A stretch of DNA of 49,981 nt from DATJPD01 sp036394195. GTDB taxonomy: Bacteria > Pseudomonadota > Alphaproteobacteria > CACIAM-22H2. The position numbers were made by a program, and so were the translations under genes. The DNA lies in the NCBI GenBank assembly GCA_036394195.1, contig DASWFO010000073.1, positions 1 to 49,981 on the forward strand, written 5' to 3'. The notes below the pieces were generated by a model, which had not been told where the DNA came from, did no database searches, and saw nothing but the letters and a program-made list of their open reading frames with translations. Shown in pieces: positions 7,764-15,657 of this stretch (the stretch's first letter is position 1; each line of letters opens with the position of its first letter).

Positions 7764-8753
7764 ATGGACGGGGTTCGGCGCAAGCTCGTGCTGATGGCAG
7801 CCGTCGTCACCGTCACGTCCGCCTCGACGATCGTCGGTCAGGCGGCCGAGATGGAGTACCCGCGGCGGCCGGTGCGCATCATCGTGCCGCTCGGTGCCGC
7901 GAGTGCCGTGGACCTGCTCACCCGCGTGCTGGCGCAAGGCCTGAGCGAGGCTTGGGGCCAGCAGTTCGTGGTCGAAAACCGGCCGGGCGCCGCCGGCACG
8001 GTCGGCGCACAGTCGGTGGCCAAGGCGGCGCCGGACGGATACACGCTGCTGGTCACGACCAACGCGCCGCTGACGACCAATCTGGCGCTCTATCGCGACC
8101 TCGATTACAGCTGGAAAGATTTCGAGCCGATCCTGGTCGTGGCCCAGGCGCCGGTGGTGCTCGTTGTCAACAACAGCCTCGCCGTGAGATCGGTGACCGA
8201 CCTGGTCGCGGTGTCGAAAGCGACGCCGAGCGGCCTCTCGGTCGCCACGACCGGCAACGGCTCGATCGGCCATTTCGTCATCAGCGACCTGCGGCGGACC
8301 CGCGGCGCCAACCTCGCCAATGTCCCATATCGCGGCGGCGTGCCCGGCGTCAGCGCGGTGTCGACCGGCGAAGTGCAGGCGGGCGTGCTCGACACGGGTG
8401 CCGCCACATCGTTCATCCTCGACGGGCGCGTCCGGCCACTGGCCATCGTCGGCGATCACCGCTCTCCTCGCCTACCCGACGTCCCGACCTTGGCCGAGCT
8501 CGGCATCTCGGGGGCCGACATCATCGCCTGGGTGGGCCTGGTGGCCCCCAAGGGCACGCCGAAGGAGATCGTGCACAAGCTCGCCGCCCAGGTCGCGGCG
8601 CAACTGCGCGATCCGCAAGTCCGGCAGAAATTCGAGGAGGCGGGCGTCGAGCCGGTCGACGGCAGCACGCCGGAACGGTTCGCCGGCTTTCTGCGCGACG
8701 AAGTCGCGCGCTGGCGGCAGCGCGTCCAGGACGCCGGGCTCAAGCTCGAATGA
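7764..8753 (+). CDS. Tripartite tricarboxylate transporter receptor protein (Bug/TctC family)
   Basis: 329 residues with a signal peptide ending near residue 27 (GQAAEMEYP). Family hallmarks: YPRRPVRIIVPLGAASAVDLLTRVLAQ, FVVENRPGAAGTVGAQSVAKAAPDGYTLL, VPYRGG, and GLVAPKGTPKEIVHKL. Bug proteins capture carboxylates in the periplasm for a TctAB permease or act as sensors. GGGGGAG lies before the ATG at 7764, which is preferred to the ATG at 7683. No TctA or TctB is in the window. It is 16 bases upstream of the SDR gene, so the two are probably co-transcribed. Confidence 0.9.
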   Translation: MDGVRRKLVLMAAVVTVTSASTIVGQAAEMEYPRRPVRIIVPLGAASAVDLLTRVLAQGLSEAWGQQFVVENRPGAAGTVGAQSVAKAAPDGYTLLVTTNAPLTTNLALYRDLDYSWKDFEPILVVAQAPVVLVVNNSLAVRSVTDLVAVSKATPSGLSVATTGNGSIGHFVISDLRRTRGANLANVPYRGGVPGVSAVSTGEVQAGVLDTGAATSFILDGRVRPLAIVGDHRSPRLPDVPTLAELGISGADIIAWVGLVAPKGTPKEIVHKLAAQVAAQLRDPQVRQKFEEAGVEPVDGSTPERFAGFLRDEVARWRQRVQDAGLKLE

Positions 8754-8769
8754 CAGGAAAGGTGCCGAG

Positions 8770-9540
8770 ATGACCGGGAGAATGGCGGGAAAGATCGCGA
8801 TCGTGACCGGTGCCGGCCAGGGGATCGGCGCGGTCACCGCGGCGCTGTTCAGCGCCGAGGGTGCCAAGGTGCTGCTCGTCGACCAGAGCGCCGAGACGCT
8901 GGCGGCTGCCGCCGCTTCCATCCGAAACAAGCAGCCGGATGCGACGCTCGAAATTCTGGCGGCTGACATCACCGAAGAGACGGCGGCGGATCGCGCGGTC
9001 GGCCTTGCCGTCGATAAGTTCGGCGGCCTCAGCGTGCTGGTCAACAACGCCGCGGTCCGCGACGTGGCACCGGTCGCGGCCGCGGATCCCGCGGAGTGGG
9101 AGCGCGTGCTGACCACGAACGTCGTCGGGACGGTCCGGGTCTGCCGTGCCGCCCTGCCCGCCCTGAAGCGCAGCGGCCACGGCAGCATCGTGACCGTCTC
9201 GTCGTGCTACGCGGTCCGCGGCCGGACCGGCTTTGCGGCCTACGACGCGTCGAAAGCAGCACTGCTGGCGGTCACGCGGTCGCTGGCCGCGGAGGCAGCG
9301 CCGCACGGGGTGCGCGCCAACGCCGTGTGCCCGGGCGGCACGCTGACGCCGTTCACCATCGGACGTGCGTCCGCGCGCGGGCGCAGCGAGCCGCAGATGC
9401 GGGCCGAACCCAAAGCCGATGCTTTGCTGGCGCGGTGGGCCGAGCCGATCGAAATCGCCTACCCGATCCTGTGGCTCGCCTCGGACGAAGCCTCCTATAT
9501 CACTGGTACGGTGCTGATGGTCGACGGCGGGAGTCCGTAA
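8770..9540 (+). CDS. Short-chain dehydrogenase/reductase (SDR), classical type
   Basis: 256 residues, the normal length for a classical SDR. The cofactor loop is TGAGQGIG (13-20), followed by NNAA (92-95), catalytic Ser144/145 (VTVSS) and the Tyr158-x3-Lys162 pair (AAYDASKA); the C-terminus has the usual YITGTVLMVDGG. It oxidises or reduces an alcohol or ketone with NAD(P). It sits directly behind the TctC gene, suggesting that the imported carboxylate or alcohol is its substrate. Asp38 (LLVDQS) after the second strand favours NAD(H). Substrate unknown. Confidence 0.9.
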   Translation: MTGRMAGKIAIVTGAGQGIGAVTAALFSAEGAKVLLVDQSAETLAAAAASIRNKQPDATLEILAADITEETAADRAVGLAVDKFGGLSVLVNNAAVRDVAPVAAADPAEWERVLTTNVVGTVRVCRAALPALKRSGHGSIVTVSSCYAVRGRTGFAAYDASKAALLAVTRSLAAEAAPHGVRANAVCPGGTLTPFTIGRASARGRSEPQMRAEPKADALLARWAEPIEIAYPILWLASDEASYITGTVLMVDGGSP

Positions 9541-9645
9541 CGTCTTGTAAGGTTCGGCCGATTGTCCGCGCCCGCATTGCCGCCATGCAGATAAAGACTC
9601 CCTGATAAAAAGAAACCGTTAACCACTCTTGCCTAAATTGCGGGC

Positions 9646-10209
9646 ATGAATTCCGAATGGGAGAAGTTCTCCGAGGCGGCCCTCGCCGGAAATTTTTGCA
9701 GCCCCGGCGAATGGCGCGTCTGCGCTAACGACGCCGCCAGCCCCGACCGTGCGCCGTGGAATCCCAAGGTCCGGCGCTTCTTCGAGTATTGGATGTCGAT
9801 CTCGCCAGCCGGACGGCTGCCCGGCCGCCAGCACTTCGACCCGTTGCATATCGCGCCGATCATGCCGAATGTCTGGATGCTCGACGTGGTCCGCGAGGAC
9901 GCGCTCCCCCGCTTCCGTTATCGGCTCGTCGGCACCCGCGAGGTCGCCACGTTGCAACGCGAGGTGACGGGCCAGTGGTTCGACGAGGTGCATCCGGAAC
10001 CCGCGAACAATCCGATCTACGCCCGCTTCGCCTATATCATGGACAACCGGGTGGGCACCTATCGCAAGGGGCCGGTGGGCCTCACCCATCACGAGGACCA
10101 CCACATCGTCGAGAACTGCATGGTACCGTTCTCCAGCGACGGCGCCGCCGTCGACATGATCGGCATCTGCTCCATCCTGTTCTATAGGAACGGGGCCGAG
10201 GTGACCTGA
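9646..10209 (+). CDS. PAS_5-family protein (DUF1488-type small sensor domain), paralogue 1
   Basis: 187 residues. From residue 36 it follows the PAS_5 pattern typical of Rhodospirillales-like genomes: WNPKVRRFFEYWMS, GRLPGRQHFDP, PRFRYRLVGTREV, TGQWFDEVHP, and a C-terminal DGAAVDMIGICSILFY strand. No output domain is present, so it is a stand-alone ligand or partner domain. It is 105 bases after the SDR gene and is followed by hairpin element copy 2. The paralogue at 18870-19361 shares all these motifs. The label DUF1488 is uncertain; the PAS_5 pattern is what I rely on. Its role in signalling or stress is not known. Confidence 0.78.
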   Translation: MNSEWEKFSEAALAGNFCSPGEWRVCANDAASPDRAPWNPKVRRFFEYWMSISPAGRLPGRQHFDPLHIAPIMPNVWMLDVVREDALPRFRYRLVGTREVATLQREVTGQWFDEVHPEPANNPIYARFAYIMDNRVGTYRKGPVGLTHHEDHHIVENCMVPFSSDGAAVDMIGICSILFYRNGAEVT

Positions 10210-10214
10210 GCGTT

Positions 10215-10327
10215 AGTCCCTCAAGCGCCGGGCGCGGCGCATCCGCGCCGCTTGGCTCCCGCGCGCATAAGCGCGCGCCCCCGCCGTCGCGGGCGTGATC
10301 TGAAGTCCGGCGAAGCGCTGGCCTTTT
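10215..10327. repeat. Four-hairpin intergenic element, copy 2
   Basis: Same architecture as copy 1 (5166-5279): GCGGCGC/GCGCCGC with loop ATCC (10234-10251), CGCGCGC/GCGCGCG with loop ATAA (10260-10277), CCCGC/GCGGG with loop CGTC (10280-10293) and CCGGCG/CGCTGG with loop AAG (10307-10321), then CCTTTTC. It again lies between convergent genes (PAS_5 plus, monooxygenase minus). In the first stem three of seven pairs differ from copy 1 with pairing kept. The third stem has a different sequence but still folds. Confidence 0.85.
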
Positions 10328-10344
10328 CGCTCATTGGTAAGCAA

Positions 10345-11976
10345 TCAGCGAGGGCCATGTCCGGTGACCCGAGCCGCGACCGCCGCCGGATCCTCGGGCG
10401 GTCGATTGCCGCGCCAGACGACATGCAAATCGGGGCGCGCCAGGATGAGGTCCTGGCCGTAGATGTCTCGAATCGCGGCGTCCGGCACATCCAGCACCCC
10501 GATCGGCGCGCCCAAGGACCGCATCGCGGCCACCAGCGGCGCGACGTCCACCGTCGTGCCGCCGAGCCGCAGGATGGTGTACCCCTCGCCGATTTGGTCC
10601 TGAATCGCAGCGCCGTCGTCGCGCCAGACGTGCGGCAGGCGCGCCCCGGGCCAAGTCGTCGGATGGCAGTCGCGGAATGGCTGCTCGGGCCCACCGGGGA
10701 CGTTCCACACGATCGGTGAGTCGACATAGCGGTAGCCGAGCTCGGCACCGATCATCTCGTTGGTCTTGCGCTGCTCGATGTCGGCGACATTGGCGAGCTT
10801 GGAGCGCGCGGCGGCACCGGCGGGCGTCGCTTCCCGGATGTCGGGGCGCCACTGCGCCCGCCAGGCGCGCCGGCCGAGCGAGGCGTAACGCGAGGCGCCG
10901 ACATTGCGCTCGCCGACCTGGCGGCGCTCGATCTCATAGGACCGCAGCAGCTCCGGCCCGCCCCAGCCCTCCAGGGTGCCGGCGAGCTTCCACGCGAGAT
11001 CGATCGCGTCGCCGACGCCGGTGTTCATGCCAAGCCCGCCGGTCGGGATCATCAGATGGACGGCGTCGCCGGCGAGGAACACGCGGCCGTCCTGGTAGCG
11101 CTCGGCGAGCAGCAGGTTCTGCCGCCACGGATTGCACGCCAGCATCTCGTATTTGACCGGCGCGCCGACGGTGCGTTCGAACATCGCTCGCATCGCAGCG
11201 TCATCCGGTGCGACCGAGTGCAGGGTGAAGTGCCGGGTCGAATCCTGCACGATCAGCTGCGTCGCCTTGTCGTCGGCCACGTGATAGTGGCGGCCTTTGC
11301 CCGGGCCGCGGCCGATCGGGATCATGCCGAACAGGTCATCGGAGCGGTACAGGGCCTGCCAGAGCTCGAGCAGGTTGTACTCGCCCCACAGCTTGATCCC
11401 CAGCCGCTTGCGCACCGGGCTGGCGCCGCCGTCGCAGCCAACCAGAAAGGCGGCGCGGATCGAAGCCACGGCGCCGCCCGGCCCCTGCACCTCGGCGGTG
11501 ACGGCCGCTGCGTCCTGGGTGAACGACACGAGCTGATGCCCGTAGCGGACGCTGACCGGGGGCAGCGCCTCGGCGGCGGATTTCAACAACGGCTCCAGCG
11601 TGTATTGCGAGATCAGCTGGTAGGGCTCGAGCGGCATCGTCCCGTCGCGGCACGAGCGGATGCGGTCCTTGGCGGCGGCCACCGAGGGATATGGCAGGTG
11701 CAGGAGCGGCGGCTCGACCATCGACAGCACGACAAACACGTCCATCGGCACGCCGGCCGGCAGGCCGGCGGCGCGGATCCGGTCGGCGAGCCCCAGCCGG
11801 CGGTAGATCTCCATGGTGCGCGCGTTGCAGCGCTCCATCTTGGGCAGGAATTGCGGGGCGTCCTTCTGCTCGATCAGGGTGCAGCTTATGCCGCGGCGGC
11901 CAAGCGCCACCGCCAGCGTCAGGCCGACCGGGCCGGCGCCGGCGATCAGAACCTGGGTGTCCAAAGGCTGCGCCAT
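10345..11976 (-). CDS. FAD-dependent aromatic monooxygenase (PheA/TfdB/UbiH type)
   Basis: 543 residues. The FAD-binding Rossmann motif is GAGPVG (13-18), the second FAD/NADPH motif is CDGGAS, and the ribityl-binding GD motif is GDAVHLMIPTGGLGMN. The length and the C-terminal thioredoxin-like domain (about residues 400-543) match the phenol/2,4-dichlorophenol hydroxylase group. It hydroxylates an aromatic ring with NAD(P)H and oxygen. Divergent from the nitrile hydratase operon with 73 bases between starts, so a shared regulatory region is likely and the two may act in the same catabolic route. No strong ribosome site precedes the ATG. Confidence 0.9.
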   Translation of the reverse strand: MAQPLDTQVLIAGAGPVGLTLAVALGRRGISCTLIEQKDAPQFLPKMERCNARTMEIYRRLGLADRIRAAGLPAGVPMDVFVVLSMVEPPLLHLPYPSVAAAKDRIRSCRDGTMPLEPYQLISQYTLEPLLKSAAEALPPVSVRYGHQLVSFTQDAAAVTAEVQGPGGAVASIRAAFLVGCDGGASPVRKRLGIKLWGEYNLLELWQALYRSDDLFGMIPIGRGPGKGRHYHVADDKATQLIVQDSTRHFTLHSVAPDDAAMRAMFERTVGAPVKYEMLACNPWRQNLLLAERYQDGRVFLAGDAVHLMIPTGGLGMNTGVGDAIDLAWKLAGTLEGWGGPELLRSYEIERRQVGERNVGASRYASLGRRAWRAQWRPDIREATPAGAAARSKLANVADIEQRKTNEMIGAELGYRYVDSPIVWNVPGGPEQPFRDCHPTTWPGARLPHVWRDDGAAIQDQIGEGYTILRLGGTTVDVAPLVAAMRSLGAPIGVLDVPDAAIRDIYGQDLILARPDLHVVWRGNRPPEDPAAVAARVTGHGPR

Positions 11977-12049
11977 CCGCCGGCATATTGACTTGCACCG
12001 GCAAGCAGCGTCACCTTTAAATTTCGCTGATGCCGCAAAGGATCAATCC

Positions 12050-12721
12050 ATGCCCGCTCACGATGAGGGCCATCGCCATAACCATGATCACGGCCACGAC
12101 CATGCCCACGGGTCGGAGCTGTCCGACCCCCAGGCCCGGGTCCGCGCGCTGGAAACGGTGCTCACCGAAAAGGGCTACATCGACCCGGCGGCCCTCGACG
12201 TGATCGTCGACACGTTCCAGACGAAGATCGGACCGCGCAACGGCGCCCGGATCGTGGCGCGGGCGTGGAGCGACCCGACGTTCAAGAAGCGGCTGCTCGA
12301 GAACGCGACGGAGGCGGTCAATGCGCTGGGCCATGTGAGCCCCGTCGGCAGTCATCTGATCGCGATCGAAAACACGCCGCGCCAGCACCACCTGATCGTG
12401 TGCACGCTGTGCTCCTGCTACCCGTGGGAGGTGCTGGGCCTGCCGCCGACCTGGTACAAATCTGCGCCCTACCGCTCACGCGCCGTGATCGATCCGCGCG
12501 GCGTGCTGCGCGACTTCGGTGTCACCCTGCCGTCCGATACCGAGGTCCGGGTCTGGGACTCGACCGCCGAGACGCGGTTCATCGTCCTCCCGATGCGGCC
12601 GGCCGGCACAGAGCGCTGGGGCGAGGAGAAGCTGGCCGATCTCGTCACCCGCGACAGCATGATCGGCACCGGCCTGGCGCTGCGCCCGGATCAGGTCGGT
12701 CACGCCAAGGAGCACGCCTGA
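12050..12721 (+). CDS. nthA: Nitrile hydratase alpha subunit, cobalt type
   Basis: 223 residues. Converts nitriles to amides as an alpha-beta dimer. The metal claw is V-C118-T-L-C121-S-C123; Thr between the first two Cys indicates the cobalt rather than the iron type. Two of these cysteines are normally oxidised after translation. Residues 5-20 are unusually His-rich (HRHNHDHGHDHAHG) and precede the conserved body that starts near residue 30. AAAGGAT precedes the ATG. The stop overlaps the beta-subunit start by one base, so translation is coupled. No amidase or cobalt transporter is nearby. Confidence 0.95.
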   Translation: MPAHDEGHRHNHDHGHDHAHGSELSDPQARVRALETVLTEKGYIDPAALDVIVDTFQTKIGPRNGARIVARAWSDPTFKKRLLENATEAVNALGHVSPVGSHLIAIENTPRQHHLIVCTLCSCYPWEVLGLPPTWYKSAPYRSRAVIDPRGVLRDFGVTLPSDTEVRVWDSTAETRFIVLPMRPAGTERWGEEKLADLVTRDSMIGTGLALRPDQVGHAKEHA

Positions 12722-13377
12722 TGAACGGCGTCCACGACATGGGCGGCATGCACGGCTTCGGGCCGGTGCAGCCGGAACCGAACGAACCGGCGTTCCACGA
12801 GACCTGGGAGGGACGCGTGCTGGCGATGCAGCGCGCCATGGGCTATCTCGGCCTGTGGAACATCGACATGTCGCGGGCCAGCCAGGAAATGTTGCCGCCG
12901 CAGGTCTATCTTTCCGTGTCTTACTATCACCGCTGGGCGCTCGGTCTCGAAGACCGGATCGTGAAGCACGGGCTCGCCGGCGAGGACGAGATCGCGGCCG
13001 GCCGTTCGCTGCACCCGCCCAAGCCCGTGAAGCGCATCCTGACCGCCGCCGACGTCGGCAAGGTGATGAAGCGCGCCCATTTCGAGCGGCCGCCCGCGGC
13101 ACCCGCGCGCTTCAAGCCGGGTGACCGCGTGCGCACCCGCAACATCAATCCAGCGACGCACACGCGTCTGCCGCGCTACGCCCGCGACCGCGTCGGCGTC
13201 GTCGAGGCCATGCGCGGTTGCCACGTCTATCCGGATTCGCTCACGACCGGCCACGGCGAGGATCCGCAATGGCTTTACACCGTCGTCTTCGACGGCCGTG
13301 AGCTGTGGGGCGAGGGCTCGGACCCGTCGGTCAAGGTCTCGATCGAGGCGTTCGAGCCCTACCTCGTCGCCGCATGA
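12721..13377 (+). CDS. nthB: Nitrile hydratase beta subunit
   Basis: 218 residues. Starts MNGVHDMGGMHGFGPV, the signature of the beta N-terminus; carries ARFKPGDRVRTRNINPATHTRLPRYARDRVGVVEA, the conserved SH3-like C-terminal domain that packs on the alpha subunit, and ends ...WGEGSDPSVKVSIEAFEPYL. Forms the catalytic heterodimer with the alpha subunit and supplies arginines that bind the oxidised cysteines. The start overlaps nthA (TGATG), and the stop overlaps the accessory gene (ATGA). Confidence 0.95.
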   Translation: MNGVHDMGGMHGFGPVQPEPNEPAFHETWEGRVLAMQRAMGYLGLWNIDMSRASQEMLPPQVYLSVSYYHRWALGLEDRIVKHGLAGEDEIAAGRSLHPPKPVKRILTAADVGKVMKRAHFERPPAAPARFKPGDRVRTRNINPATHTRLPRYARDRVGVVEAMRGCHVYPDSLTTGHGEDPQWLYTVVFDGRELWGEGSDPSVKVSIEAFEPYLVAA

Positions 13378-13772
13378 GCATGCCCGCGAGCACCATCGAC
13401 CCGGCGGCGGCCCGGCGCGCGACGGCGGCAGTGCCCGGCATTCCCTGCGGCAGCGACGGCCCGGTGTTCCGCGAGCCCTGGGAGGCGCAGGCGTTTGCGA
13501 TGGCGCTGGCGCTGCATGAGCGCGGCCTGTTCTCGTGGCCGGAATGGGCGGCGACCCTCGCCGAGGAGATCAAGCGCGCGCAGGCGGCCGGCGACCCGGA
13601 CACGGGCGAGACCTATTACCGGCACTGGCTCGCCGCACTCGAGCGGATCGTGACCGCGAAGGGTGCGGCCGATCCGCGAACGCTGGCACGCACCAGCGAC
13701 GCGTGGAAGCGCGCGGCGGAGCGCACGCCGCACGGCACGCCGATCGCGCTGACGGCGGCGGATTTCGCGTAG
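13374..13772 (+). CDS. nthE: Nitrile hydratase accessory/activator protein (beta-homologous, P14K-like)
   Basis: 132 residues, overlapping the beta gene by four bases. Contains PVFREPWEAQAFAMALALHERGLFSWPEWAATLAEEI and a YYRHWLAALERIV helix, which resemble the N-terminal half of the beta subunit. Such proteins act as self-subunit-swapping maturation chaperones that load cobalt into the alpha subunit. Gene order alpha, beta, activator is the classical cobalt-type arrangement. The gene symbol for this protein varies between genera. Confidence 0.88.
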   Translation: MSMPASTIDPAAARRATAAVPGIPCGSDGPVFREPWEAQAFAMALALHERGLFSWPEWAATLAEEIKRAQAAGDPDTGETYYRHWLAALERIVTAKGAADPRTLARTSDAWKRAAERTPHGTPIALTAADFA

Positions 13773-13778
13773 CGGGAA

Positions 13779-13859
13779 TTCACCACAGCGACACAGAGGC
13801 ACAGAGGCACGGAGATCGAGACTCCTCTCACCTCTGCGTCTCCGTGCCTCTGTGGTGAG
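13779..13859. repeat. Palindromic CACGGAG/CACAGAG element, copy 2
   Basis: The left arm (13779-13814) begins TTCACCACAGCG and contains CACAGAG units. The right arm (13832-13859) is its imperfect inverted copy ending CTGTGGTGAG. It is the same family as the element at 6497-6585 and lies between the convergent ends of the nitrile hydratase operon and the gene at 13887. Confidence 0.75.
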
Positions 13860-13886
13860 ATCGCCTTTAATGCCGCTTCGCGGCGC

Positions 13887-14387
13887 TCAGAAATCGAGCT
13901 TGTCCTGGACGGCGGCGATTCCCGCCTTGGCGCACGCCTCGTCGTTGTCGCCGCCCGGCCCGCCCGACACCCCGACCGCGCCGACCAGACCGCCGCCGGC
14001 CTCGACCATTACCCCGCCGCCGAGTGCCACGACGCCCGGCAGATTGCGAAGCCCCGCCTGCGCCATGCCGGGCCGGCTGGCGGCCTCGAGATCGGCCGTG
14101 TTGGTGCGAAAGCTGACCGCCGTCCAGGCCTTGCCCGCCGCCGTCGCCGGGGTGTGCGGCCCGGCGAAGCGGTCGCGCAGCATGACCTGGGTCACGCCGA
14201 AGCGATCCACGACCGCGACCGCCACCTGGAACCCCCGCTTGCGGCAGTCATCGAGCGCGGCGCGCGCCAATTCGAGCGCCATGTCCGGGGTCAGGGATTT
14301 GTAGCTCAGGATCGCGTCCTCGGCGCGCGCCGGTGTCGCCAGCAGGAACGCCGCGATCAGCAGGACGGAACAGCAGTGACGGCTCAT
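13887..14387 (-). CDS. GlcG/HbpS-family (haem-degrading-like) exported protein
   Basis: 166 residues with a signal peptide (to about residue 22, ATPARA). The core matches the GlcG/HbpS fold: LTPDMALELARAALDDCRKRGFQVAVAVVDRFG, RDRFAGPHTPATAAGKAWTAVSFR, and the glycine-rich GGGVMVEAGGGLVGAVGVSGGPGGDNDEACAKAGI near the end. Family members bind haem or metabolites in the periplasm or outside the cell. GGAGGCG precedes the ATG at 14387. It is transcribed with, and 80 bases behind, the binding-protein gene at 14468-15526 on the same strand. Confidence 0.85.
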   Translation of the reverse strand: MSRHCCSVLLIAAFLLATPARAEDAILSYKSLTPDMALELARAALDDCRKRGFQVAVAVVDRFGVTQVMLRDRFAGPHTPATAAGKAWTAVSFRTNTADLEAASRPGMAQAGLRNLPGVVALGGGVMVEAGGGLVGAVGVSGGPGGDNDEACAKAGIAAVQDKLDF

Positions 14388-14467
14388 CGGCGCCTCCGGA
14401 AAGTTGCGGCCCAACCTAGCCATGCGAGCGCGTGGGCGGCAAGGCTGGTCCCGCCGCGCGGCCCGGC

Positions 14468-15526
14468 TCAGCGCACGCCGCCGGTATTCTTCACCGGCCC
14501 GGTATAGCGCTCGAATCGCTCGCGCAGCTCCGTCAGCCGCTTTTCGTTGGTGAGAAACTCCCGATAGCTGTTCACCACTTTGTAGGACAGCACCGGCCTC
14601 AGGCCGGCCGGCGGGTCGACGTCCGAACGCGGCGACCACGTGCCCATGTTGCGCTGCTGTTCCGGTTCGAGAAACCAGGTGAGGAACAGCTTCGCGGCAT
14701 TGGGATGCCTGGCCGCTTTGAAAATGCCGGCCACGTACGGCCAGATCGGCAACGGGTCGACGGTCGAAATCGCGATCGACTGCGGCTGGCCATGAGCCCG
14801 CAAATCAAGGGCGATGCTGAGAATCGCATCCAACGTAACGGCGTTGTCGCCCGATGCGATGCTGCGCTGGACGCCGAGATGCCCCTGAATGAAGTTCGGC
14901 TGATTCGCCATATAGCGGTCCATGTAGGACCAGCCGTATTTCTTCACGATGCTGTCGAAGACGTAAAGGGTGGCGTCATCGTCGGCCGGATACGCGGCCA
15001 CGAGCTTGCCGCGAAATTGCGGCTTCAGAAAATCCTTGGCCGATTTCGGCACATCCTCCGGCTTCACCAGGGCCGGGTTGTAGACATAGGGATGCGCATT
15101 GACCTGGACCGCGGTGTAGGCGCCATCCGTGTCCTTGAAGCTCTTGTCGATCTTCTCGGAGCCGGCGGGCCTGAAGGCGAGCAGCACGCCTTGCTTTTTC
15201 CAGCGGACGAAATCGCCCAAGGTCTGGAACATCGCCATATCGACGTCGAGCTTCTTCGCCGCGAGCTGCGCATCGATCTGCTTGTCCAGCACGTTGCTGA
15301 ACCCGCCGGTGACCGACACCCTCACACCCGGAAAGCGCTCCTGGAAGGCCTTGGCCGCGGCCTCCCACGGGGCGGCCGGGCCGCCGGCATACAGCACAAG
15401 CGCCGTCTCGGCCTTGGCGCTGGCGTAAATCTGATCGAGCGGCTCCGCCGCGGCTCCGATGTTTGGCGACGCAAGCAGCGTCAGCGCGACCGCCGTGCGG
15501 AGCGCGCGCGGATAGGCCCCAGACAT
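14468..15526 (-). CDS. Extracellular solute-binding protein, family 1 (iron/thiamine/spermidine-like)
   Basis: 352 residues. A signal peptide ends near residue 26 (NIGAAAEP). Matches family 1 binding proteins: ALVLYAGGPAAPWEAAAKAFQERFPGVRVSVTGG, WKKQGVLLAF, YPADDDATLYVFDSI and WFLEPEQQRNMG. Such proteins usually feed an ABC importer of iron, polyamine or phosphonate. GAGGGGAGGGAAC precedes the ATG at 15526. No permease or ATPase is present. The histidine kinase at 15658-17448 is the gene upstream on the same strand (131-base gap), and the GlcG-like gene is downstream, so a ligand-sensing link is possible. Confidence 0.88.
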   Translation of the reverse strand: MSGAYPRALRTAVALTLLASPNIGAAAEPLDQIYASAKAETALVLYAGGPAAPWEAAAKAFQERFPGVRVSVTGGFSNVLDKQIDAQLAAKKLDVDMAMFQTLGDFVRWKKQGVLLAFRPAGSEKIDKSFKDTDGAYTAVQVNAHPYVYNPALVKPEDVPKSAKDFLKPQFRGKLVAAYPADDDATLYVFDSIVKKYGWSYMDRYMANQPNFIQGHLGVQRSIASGDNAVTLDAILSIALDLRAHGQPQSIAISTVDPLPIWPYVAGIFKAARHPNAAKLFLTWFLEPEQQRNMGTWSPRSDVDPPAGLRPVLSYKVVNSYREFLTNEKRLTELRERFERYTGPVKNTGGVR

Positions 15527-15657
15527 ATGTTCCCTCCCCTCGCGATGCATCGCTCCGGCCGGACCGCGGGAGCGCTTCTCGGATACCGCGCCAAGCTTAG
15601 TATTCCCGGCCGCCCGCGGGAAGATGCCGGCCCCGCAGCCGGCTCGACTATTTAGGG

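Noticed and set aside
12400..12420. Iron-type nitrile hydratase
   Set aside because: The claw reads VCTLCSC; Thr after the first Cys is the cobalt-type form, iron types have Ser there.
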